This document shows, in pieces, positions 11,265 to 19,776 of a stretch of 64,000 bases of DNA. Location: contig JAKEKT010000062.1 in NCBI GenBank assembly GCA_021495925.1, forward strand, positions 62,001-126,000, written 5' to 3'. The translations under genes and the position numbers were made by a program. A model generated the notes under the pieces. The model had not been told where the DNA came from, did not search any database, and saw only the letters and a program-made list of their open reading frames with translations. Each line of letters begins with the position of its first letter. Position 1 is the stretch's first letter. This stretch comes from Diplodia intermedia. Lineage: Eukaryota; Ascomycota; Dothideomycetes; Botryosphaeriales; Botryosphaeriaceae.

Positions 11265-11601
11265 TCATGGCGGCGTCGGGTCGGTGGATGCGGTACCTAC
11301 GCAGAGCGGATGAGTGTGCACGGCCGCGCCCAGGTACGACGGCTGCTCAAGCGCCGTCGGCGCGATCATGTCGTCTTCGCCCAGGCTGGGCTGCCGGCCG
11401 ATCATGAAGCATACAGTACCGTGCTCTCGGCGCAGTGCAGCGCCCACATTGTCTGCTTCGCCTCGAGCGAGTTCACGGCGCGATTGGATGCCGGCGGACG
11501 GCGCTGCCCAGTTGCGGGTAGCAGAGGTTGGGGTTGTCGCGCTGGGCCATGAGGAGGGCGATCTGGACCGCGCGCAGGCTGGTGGTGTGAAGACAGGCGA
11601 C
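11265..11601 (-). pseudogene. Relic of a Zn2Cys6 transcription factor middle region (Fungal_trans)
   Basis: On the minus strand three short frames in the right order carry pieces of the fungal-specific transcription factor domain. First TTSLRAVQIALLMAQ with NPNLCYPQLGSAVR (frame ending ~11509), then SLEAKQTMWALHCAES, then MIGRQPSLGEDDMIAP. In intact proteins these read as one helical block (SLQALLLLA, then NPNLAWTLLGSAVR, then EARRRLWWSLY-LDR and LGRPPSI-DEDI). The frame breaks show decay. No zinc cluster is seen nearby. Confidence 0.5.
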
Positions 11602-11637
11602 TGCTGCGAGACGTCTGCGGATTCGTCAAACCGGGAT

Positions 11638-11721
11638 CACTGCTCGATCGTCTTCATGGGGACGTCCGGTGCAGGCAAGACTACACTCATGGATGTGCTG
11701 GCGCAACGGGGAGATACAGGA
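11638..11721 (+). pseudogene. Fragment of a PDR-type ABC transporter nucleotide-binding domain
   Basis: The stretch reads IVFMGTSGAGKTTLMDVLAQR, which matches the Walker A region of the second nucleotide-binding domain of fungal ABC-G/PDR transporters. The open frame runs 11314-11808, but neither upstream nor downstream sequence continues the domain: no Q-loop, signature or Walker B. Only about 28 codons are recognisable, so it is an isolated fragment. Confidence 0.5.
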
Positions 11722-11724
11722 CTA

Positions 11725-12578
11725 CGCTATCGTCAAACCCCTCAAAAGCCTTTTCCACGGTTTCCCTTACGTCGAATCTCCGCTGTGCCTGCTGCCGGGA
11801 ACGCTTGATTAGCTGGAGGTGGTGCCACAAACACCAGCGACTCCGCCGCACGGCTCCGCCACACTGTTCTTGGGTCCCCGCACCCCCTTCCTCGACCTTA
11901 TCGTGCTTGGTCGCTTGCGATACCCAATTGCGAACTGGCAAGCGATGATGCGATGTAACTGCTGTCAACTATGGAAACTGGTGCGTGATGCCGTATATAG
12001 TCTGATAGGGTGCATGTTGTGAGGTCTGAAATATTCAGTGGCGCTACGACTTGCGTCAGCCGTTGACTGACGTGTCTCCACTCGTTTGACGAATACCATG
12101 GGCCAGATTCCTCCACGGAGTGGTATTTTAGCCGAAGGCTAGTACAGAACCATGCAGACCCCAGACCAAAAAAATGAGTCCCCTACAGCCGACGCACACC
12201 ATTGGAACCCATAGCATCTGCCGTTTTGGGCAGTCGGCAGGCTTCTGAGACACGAAGACGCAAATTCACGTCATCCTTCTGCAGTATCATCACTCTCTAA
12301 GCCCTCCGCGATGGCTGTGGGCTTGTCAGATGACGTAGAGCTGCAGCGTCAGCTCCGCTCATGCGACATCTACGGCATTGGACAGCTGGCGGCTGAAGGC
12401 TCAGCCTTGTGCACTGCCCCGCTCCTCAAGCACAAAAACAAGGCATATCCGGTGCTTTGTCAGATCAGAACTCTGTCTTCTCTTCCACTAGTCGTTTTGT
12501 TTCTCTCTTCAGCGCACGTCTCTTGATGCCGCCTTCGGCAATCGCAACCACAATCGTCCACTTTCTGGACTAGTCAGC
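11725..12578. other. Intergenic region upstream of the NLR-like gene
   Basis: No gene is seen. Short frames on both strands have no domain. The last ~300 bp, pyrimidine-rich just before the ATG at 12579, probably contain the promoter and leader of the next gene. Confidence 0.5.
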
Positions 12579-15500
12579 ATGGCAGAAGCGCTCGGGGTGG
12601 CGAGCGGGGCCGCTGGCATTGTTTCCCTCAGTATCACAGTTTGTCAAGGGATCGTCAAATACTACACTGCATACAAGGAACAGGATGAAGAAGTGAGTCA
12701 AGCTCTTGAGCATGTGCTTTGCCTGAAGCGGCTGCTCGAGATATTGTCGCCTCTCCTGGAACACCAAAGCTCTGTGGGTCCCGAAGCCGTTGAAGTTGCC
12801 AAGAATTGCATCTTCAGATGCACTGGATCCCTTCGGAAACTTGAAAGAATCTTGGGGAAATGCAAACAAGAAGCTGCATCCGACAGCGTCAAGGAGAAGT
12901 TCCGGCATCTTGGGCAGAAAGCAACCTACCCTTTCAGGAAAGAGACGCTGAAAAGCTTGAAGGATGGAGTCAATGACTGTCGAGATGATCTGAACACCGC
13001 AATCAACGTCCTACAATTGTGAGCCCATGGTTTCTGGCCGTCGTTCAACATATTGCTGACTTGATGCAGTGAGAGCCAGAGTGCCTCCAACGCCGCTGTC
13101 CTTCAAAACACAGTCGACATTCGTGGTGAGTTGGTAGGCATTCAAGGCGATGTGGTGGATATCAAACGTCACATGAACGTTTTGGTTCCCGTATTTGTTC
13201 AGCTCGCATCGATGCCGCAAAATCAGGGTTCCCTATCGAGGATCAATGCCCCGGACCAGCTTGAAAGCATTCCATCTCACTCACAATCGCCTCCAGTAAG
13301 AAGAAAACGTGCTCCTCTCTGTAGGTGCCGTCGACGGACAGAACGAGTTGAGACCAACTTCCGGATTGGGCCAGTAGTGTTTCTTCGCACGAAGAAGATC
13401 TCAACTCCCCATTTCGAAAACTGTCCATACTACATCCGAGTCGACTCAGAACAGCAGTGCGGATTAAGGTTTCGTGTTGGAATCACTTCACGAGCTTGGT
13501 CCGTGCAAGCTGCCGTGAACTACAACCAAAGCCTCGGCACGTTTTCCGTCGGATCATCGCTGGTTTTCAAAGCAACTGTGCCTCGTGACCATCCGTCATT
13601 TGTGAAGATTTGGGAGGGCATGCTTCTGGCAGCGGACAAAAATGACCCGGGTGTGTATGTGGACATGTTGAGGTCATTGCTGCGAATGTTCCAGACCGGA
13701 GAAGCCGCTCCGACAGATGCTTTAGACACCGGTGATACTATACTACATGTAAGTTTAGTTTCTAATAGAGGCGAGTGCTTTTCAGAGTAGCTATATGCTA
13801 ATGTCGAGCAGATGGCTCTGAATTATTGCCTTGTGTATTCTCTGCACCATGCAATTCCCGGTCAACTTGCTTTATTCCGCTCATCTTTCCGAGAATTGCT
13901 TTGGGGCCTGACAGAAGCTGGTGTGCCTACGAATGAGCTCAACTCGTCTGGAACGTGAGTTATTTCTTATTATGTGATTAGTGCGAGTGTGAGATCACTA
14001 ACGGATGTTTTAGGCATATTCTGACCTATGCGGTTATGATCCAAGACCGTCTTCCGCACAATGGACAAAATCCGCTTCTCGAAGCGGTTTACGAAGCGAT
14101 GAGTAGACAAGAAGATCCTGCTGATGTCGCGATGAGGTCTTTCCAAAGGTCTCATTTGTTTCCTAATCGTCCTCGATCTCTCTCCTTTCTTACTAGGTTT
14201 GATACGAACCTTGCCAGAGGTAAGCTCCTAGCCTCACCCGCCCCCTCCGCCTCCTTTTTTTTAAACATGACCAGGATTCAGGGTCGCCTAACAAGTGTAC
14301 AGACTGTGGATACGACGACCTTGGCATAGCAATACTGAACAGATCGTTTGGTGACGTCGATCGGTTGTTAAAGCAAATCCCTCCGGCAACTCTCCACTGC
14401 AAGCACGCTTTCGGACATACAGTTCTTCATTTGGCTGCAGACTGGCCAGATGGGATGGAAAAACTTCTCGAATGCGGAGCAAGAAGTCTGGTCAATACCA
14501 GGGACGCCTCTGGTGCCCTACCATTGGAATATGCTTTCCATTATGGCTGTCTTGAGACGGTTGAGATCCTGCTCGCCAAAGACAGTTGCATCGATTGGAA
14601 GATTTTGACGCTTGCATGCATGCGCATGCCGGATGGCGTGAAGTCCCTCTTCAAGCATCTTGCAAACAGAAGAGAACGGCTCAAAGCGCTTGCAGAATGC
14701 GAGCTGTCGACCGAAGATCTCGAATCGATGAGGATACCGACTGATTGCGTAATGGACGGTCATTGTGCCGTGAGAGTGTTGAACGCGCTAGAAAAAGCCA
14801 TCATCGAAATTCCGGATGCTTTGAAGTTTCCCGGCCCGGGCGGACGGGGCCTTCCTCGCTCTTTTTTGTCCTTTTCCACGAGCCTGTACCTCGATGCAAA
14901 GACGGCGGAACATGTTTGGCAAGCTGGATTTCGACCGGACCCGCAGAAGAATGAGATTTACCGTTTGTTGTCACGTCAAACTGGACAAGAACTGTTGGAC
15001 TTCATTTTGTGGGTACAGAGTAAGGGGATCAGCATCGCTGGTTCTGACTACCACCACTACATGGCCAGGTTTCCATACTGGAATACATGGACCCCTCCTT
15101 GGACAACAAGGGCCTTCCTCCACCCGGAGAGTTCGAGGTTGGATCTTTTCTGGGAATTGTTTTCTTACCGCCATGGTGTTGAACATGGTTGCGCGTGCTC
15201 TTCCGAAGGATGCTTCCCCGCATTGGCAACGATGCAACCACTGTATTGGCCGGGATATGTTATTCTAAGTGGGCTACAACTTGCCGAGGATTGCAAGCGT
15301 CTTGAACATCCGGAATTCTGGACCTGGTTGGCCCCAAAAATGATCCGTTGTTTCCTGTTCCAGGCCATGGGGCTGACTCACTCAGCTCAATGCTGCAAGA
15401 GTGGCACGAGGCGGGGTGTATCAGAGGAGGAAGTGAAGGAACGACAGGAAGAAGAACGGTACCTGCGAGCAAGATTCGACACTTTGACTGACGAGTTGGT

Positions 15501-15705
15501 CGCCGAATATGAGCCTATGGACTTGCCTCTCTCAGAATTCTTGAGGCAGCGCGTCGAACCACTAGCGAACAAGGTTCTGCAAGGAGAGGACGGACCGTCT
15601 GAAGAGGGCAGGAAAAGATTGAGAGAGATTGGAGTTGTGGTGGAGGAGACCAGTGATGATGACGATCGAGACCTTGTATACACAGCGGGGATCGAGAGAG
15701 GTTGA
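12579..15705 (+). CDS. NLR-like protein: fungal STAND N-terminal domain plus ankyrin repeats, 5 exons
   Basis: Exons: 12579-13018, 13070-13748, 13812-13954, 14014-14219, 14282-15705, all with GT-AG introns and matching phases; about 963 residues. Residues 1-146 (MAEALGVASGAAGIVSLSIT onward) match the N-terminal domain common in fungal NLR/STAND proteins (PF17111-like). Then a short coiled region, then an unassigned block starting near NFRIGPVVFLRTKKISTPHF. Around exon 5 start there are ankyrin-like units (GHTVLHLAADWPDGMEKLL, then GALPLEYAFHYGCLETVEIL). The rest is unassigned, with an acidic tail (EETSDDDDRD). No NACHT or NB-ARC P-loop is present, so it is a non-STAND relative, perhaps in self/non-self recognition. 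A 48-nt pyrimidine-rich stretch (14149-14196) could be a further in-frame intron. Confidence 0.8.
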
Positions 15706-16058
15706 GTAAAGCATTGAGCAGGGACGTTTCTTAAGTTTCGCATTCTCTGAATTTCGATCTTCCAATTTACACGCAATGTCAATTACCCAAGGTTCAATGT
15801 AAGACAGTCTGCTATGCAAATGATCCTCAAGACCTCGAACGACGCAGCAGGAATACGTTTCGTTTCAGAAGACATGCAGCGTGGATAACGGTGTGTTCCG
15901 AAAACGCTCAGTATCCACACGGCTCAGCATGAATGTGCAAAAAGTGTCTGCGCACATATGATCTTTGCACTGGCATACTTTTACTCCGTCTGGCGAGCAT
16001 TGGTTTCGCTTTCCTCCGGTCCAAAACCGAATTCGTCCGAGCCGAGGTGTGGGGCGCC
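15706..16058. other. Intergenic region, no gene seen
   Basis: This spacer lies between the 3' end of the NLR-like gene and the convergent 5S rRNA gene. No coding signal is seen. Confidence 0.5.
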
Positions 16059-16088
16059 AAAAAATAAAAAGTTCCCTACCAAAACAAA
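16059..16088 (-). terminator. Probable RNA polymerase III terminator of the 5S gene
   Basis: Directly after the 5S 3' end the minus strand reads GTTTTGTTTTGG, and slightly further on TTTTTATTTTTTGG. T-runs of four or more on the coding strand are the usual Pol III stop signal. Confidence 0.65.
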
Positions 16089-16207
16089 ACGTACAACAGC
16101 CGGGATTCCCCAATGGTCACCCACTTGAGTACTAATCGGCCGGTTCGCAGCTTGAGTACGGCTGAGCGGACGGGAAGCCCTATATTCTGCGACCTATGGT
16201 CGTACGT
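16089..16207 (-). rRNA. 5S ribosomal RNA gene
   Basis: The minus strand begins ACGTACGACCATAGG and contains GGGCTTCCCGTCCGCTCAGC, GATTAGTACTCAAGTGGG and TGACCATTGGGGAATCCCGG, then ends GCTGTTGTACG, the complement of the 5' end. Length is ~119 nt, as for fungal 5S. The first and last bases pair (helix I). The block after CCATAGG pairs through TCGCAG with CTGCGA, so structure is kept. A single dispersed 5S copy is normal in filamentous ascomycetes. It looks functional. Confidence 0.92.
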
Positions 16208-16229
16208 GAAAGAAGATGTTGAAATTTTG

Positions 16230-16236
16230 GTATATG
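16230..16236 (-). promoter_or_regulatory. TATA-like box upstream of the 5S gene
   Basis: The minus strand carries CATATAC about 23-29 bp before the first base of the 5S RNA. Ascomycete 5S genes (Neurospora, fission yeast) are known to use an upstream TATA element near -30 besides the internal control regions, so position and sequence fit. Confidence 0.55.
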
Positions 16237-17025
16237 AAGGTGAAAAAATCTCTGCACCAACCCCCCAACCACAACCAACAAGCACATCGCTTGTCGCAAG
16301 CGGAAGACGAGTTTAAACGGAGGTGCGGAGCTCGTTAGATGGCACTCCTATTCACCTGAAGGGAGGCACTACCACCTCATTATAAATACGACTATCAGCA
16401 TGAATAAGTGCTGCCTGCCTTTGTTGTGATCTGGTGATAACTATCTCGCGTAAAGTCTGATGAGGTTTCCTGGTACTAACAAGCAAAAAGGAAAGTGAAA
16501 CGGTACTCTGCAACGGCTTTGCTGTTGAACGAACGAATGCCGGCATAGCCAAACGCTGGAAATCCAGACTTGCTGCCCCGAGAGAATGTACGTTCGGCAG
16601 TATTGTAAGATGATGGAGCCATGGAAACAAACACATTGAGCCATCCAGCGATCTCCCAGGAGAAAAAAAACAAAAACCCAACATTTGCACACAAAAGTTT
16701 GAAACCGCCTGACATCGGCGTTTGAAGCTACTCAAGTAAGCTGTTCCTGTGAAGTCAGGTGCCTTTGTGCCCTGGGTCGGTCGCCCGCGGTGGGAATCGT
16801 GTTTGAACAGAAACTACAGCATCGCTGTTGGCCGGGATAGGACGACGTCCTCCAGTCAGCTCAATACAATTAATAATCGTGAAAGAGAAGACAGGGATCG
16901 TGCTTACGGAGTGATGCGAACTTCTGCTCGCTTTGGCTTAGAACGGACGATCGGACACCCTGGACATGTTCGAGCACTTCTACACTAGTAGTCAACGTTG
17001 ATGTATCTTGAGCCGAGGTCAAGGG
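16237..17025. other. Intergenic region between 5S gene and truncated membrane protein
   Basis: Open frames at 16352-16735 (minus) and 16749-16988 (plus) show no domain. No gene is supported. Confidence 0.45.
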
Positions 17026-17513
17026 CTAGGGACAGGGGAATGCGTACTTAACACCTGCGCGTCGTTTCAATAGAATGGAAGCTCCTGCTTCTTGAGGGCC
17101 CGCAGTCGGCTTTGGCTCGCGCTCAGAGAGTTCAGTTGTGAAGGAGCCGACCCTAGCAGTGCCCGTCCTGAGCTCGCACCAGGACATCTTGAGTACATGT
17201 GTGGCACTGGCAACGTCTTCTGCAAGAGCGGTCGCAGTACTATCGAAGCTCAAACCAGAAGCAACAGCATATGCATATTGACTGGTCCACTGAGCCGGGG
17301 TAACCGTTGTGTGATTGGAAATGGGGGTCCCTGCAAGCCCGCCACCGAGTCCGTCCTGGAGGGTTTTAGCAATAGCCGCGGCTTGATTAGGTGGTATGAG
17401 AGGAAGAATGACTACCTGAATAGCTGGCAAAGCAGCAACGATGTCCCCATTTCCGACAAGAAACACGATGACAAAAACGAGGATAAAAACGGTCTCGAGG
17501 TGTCTAGTAGATA
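17026..17513 (-). pseudogene. 3' stump of a membrane protein, cut by the transposon block
   Basis: Reading from the block edge, the minus strand starts with a hydrophobic helix (TVFILVFVIVFLVGNGDIVA) and continues LPAIQVVILPLIPPNQAAA, then GGGLAGTPISNHTT, to a stop at 17026. The layout (helix, short loop, PPNQAAA, Gly-rich helix) recalls the late transmembrane part of MFS transporters, but the match is weak. There is no start codon, and upstream the composition changes at once to RIP-type AT-rich DNA. A host gene was therefore probably truncated at its 5' side by the transposon insertions. Confidence 0.35.
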
Positions 17514-19248
17514 TAACTACTTAGATATAGCAGAGTTCTAAAATTATAAAGGTGTGGCGTGTATAGAGGACCTAGTTTAAGATAATCTAGTCGTAAGAGC
17601 TCTATATATACACCTTTCTAGCGACCTACTTTCGATAAGAAATCTATCTAACATCTATCGTTCTTTCTATTAGCTAAGAAGTAAATACGTCTAGATAAAA
17701 TAAGAGAATTCTAGAGGGCCTTATTATAAGTACTTAGATCTCTTTTATTTTTTCTAGTAAGTAATAAATAGACTCTATAGTATACCACGTTATTTTTAAA
17801 GATAAGTAATATAATAATAAGTCGTATAGTAATTAATTAGCCTAGCGAATATTAGTTATCTTAATTTTTATTAGATATCTATTATAGTTACGAGAATTAA
17901 CTATAAGTTTATTATAAAAAGTAATTCTCTTTTAGCTTCTACTTATACTTAGTCTATTCGGCTACTCTATCTTTTAGTAAAACCTTAGATAAATTTATAA
18001 TAAGATCTTTTCTAAGATAAGATTATAGGCTATAGCTAAGTTTATAGAATCTAAAATTAGTTATACGTAGTATTTATAAGACTATTAGTAGACTTAAATA
18101 GCTAGAGCTTTATTTTATATAAGATTTCTTACTATACTAAATAATATATATTTATTAATATTCGCGAAGCTATATAAGAGATAGTAGAAAATAGATAGTC
18201 TTTAAATCTATTAGACCTATAAAATCGAAATAAATATAAGATATTAAGGCCTTATTAAAGAATAATTAGTAACTTATTCTCTACGTAAAGCGCCTTCTAA
18301 ACGATCTATACTTACGTATACTAGCGATTATTACTAACTATATCTAAAAAGTCGAGTATATATTATTTTTTATAATAGGCTTTAAGTCTTTTATTATTAT
18401 TATAGCGAAGAGATCTTAGATAGATTAACTTTTTCTAGAAAACGATAGTAGTATCTTATCTAGATCTTTAAATTAAGAGTACTAAAAAAGCGAGCTTTAG
18501 TAAAAGAGACGGTAAATATAGTAGAAAGTAAGTATATTACTTATAGATAGTAGTCTAGAATATTATAGAGCGCCTATAAATCGTAATATATATTATTAAT
18601 AAGAGAGTAATACGCCCACTTAAACGATATAATTAGATACTAGAGAAATCTATAATATATATCGTAAAGCTATTAACTATAAATATAAAGCTATATAAAG
18701 TTAACGAGTCTTTATATATCGTATACTTATATAATACTATTTCTTATCTAATTATTATTAATATTTATTTACTAGAGTATTAAAGTAGGGTCGAATTCGC
18801 TACGATTTATATAGATATATTTACCCGCTATATTCTACGGCATAGACGGCTAATTTAATAAAATATTCGAGTAATCTAATTAGTAATACTATAAATACTA
18901 CGTAATTTTAGATATTCTTATAATTTTATATAATAAATATATAAGATCTTATAGTAATATTATCTATATTATTAGTAAAACCGTTACTTATATATATTAT
19001 TATATTTATAGCTATAAGTAGCGCTTCGTAAAGTAGCTCTTCTAATTAATCGCTACTATTAGATTAAGCGATTTTCTCTTCTTTTTTTTTCTTTTTCTAA
19101 ATACTACTCTAACGACTATCTACTATAATAAGCGTATAATAAAACTAACTATTATATTTATCTTATCTTCTATACTATTTATATACGTTATAATATTAAT
19201 AAAATATATAATATTATTTACTAAGTAGAACCTCTTACGTTTATTACT
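17514..19248. other. Unidentified RIP-mutated sequence (left part)
   Basis: This is very AT-rich, lacks CA/TG, and is interrupted at 19249 by LTR-A copy 1; it continues at 31205. One plus-strand stretch near 18.7 kb reads SLYIVYLYNTISYL, which distantly resembles a protein-kinase hinge region, too weak to name. The extreme left (TATAACTACTTAGATATAGCAGAG) is loosely similar to the complement of the block's right end (TATAACTATAATAGCGAAG), so a DNA transposon with terminal inverted repeats is possible. Confidence 0.3.
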
Positions 19249-19253
19249 ATCTA
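19249..19253. repeat. Target-site duplication ATCTA, left of LTR-A copy 1
   Basis: ATCTA is found immediately outside both LTRs (19249-19253 and 31200-31204), a perfect 5-bp duplication as expected for Ty3/gypsy integration. Confidence 0.9.
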
Positions 19254-19457
19254 TAGTAGGAAAAGCTACCATAGAACGGGTGGATCCCGATCTTAAAGAT
19301 AGTAATCTAAAAAGTACATATATAATAATCTATCTAGATCGATCCGTAAGAATCGATCTCTTAAGAAGGGATCCGGTTCCCTCGCTATCTAGACTAGATC
19401 CGGTTCCCGCCTAAGGTAGAAACCCGATCCGTCCTTATCTCGATCCGTACCGTAACA
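19254..19457 (-). repeat. 3' LTR of LTR-A copy 1 (204 bp)
   Basis: On the minus strand it begins TGTTACGGTACGG. It is near identical to 30996-31199, with differences that are mainly C/T or G/A transitions. It carries the hairpin arms AGATCGAT and ATCGATCT and a duplicated GATCCGGTTCCC, which is present in both LTRs of this copy; the arms are shared by all four LTR-A LTRs. Confidence 0.95.
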
Positions 19458-19472
19458 ATTCCCCCCATCGGA
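19458..19472 (-). other. Polypurine tract of LTR-A copy 1
   Basis: The minus strand reads GATGGGGGGAAT directly before the 3' LTR, the expected position of the plus-strand primer. In copy 2 the same tract is interrupted by G-to-A changes. Confidence 0.75.
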
Positions 19473-19776
19473 TTTAACGGATATCATCCGTTAGACCCTC
19501 CTCACGGTGTAGATCGTTAAGCTATTATATAAAAAGAAAGCCTTTAGGCCGTTAGATCCCGTTTCTTTTCCTCCAATACATAGGGTTGCCGTTCCCTGCC
19601 ATTACTAAGTTTTTATACGCTAAAAATCTAAAACCCATTTTTCTTTCCTTCTAATACGCAGCGGCGGTACCGACTGCCATTACCGGTTTCTAAACTCGTG
19701 TATCATCTAAACAAAGAAAGAAAAGAAGAGAGAAGAAAAAAAAGAAAGAGATAAGTATCGCTCTCGAGGTATAGTT

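Noticed and set aside
10877..11407. Possible single-pass membrane protein on the plus strand
   Set aside because: One hydrophobic segment only, low-complexity flanks, and overlap with an antisense relic of a recognised family; no independent support.
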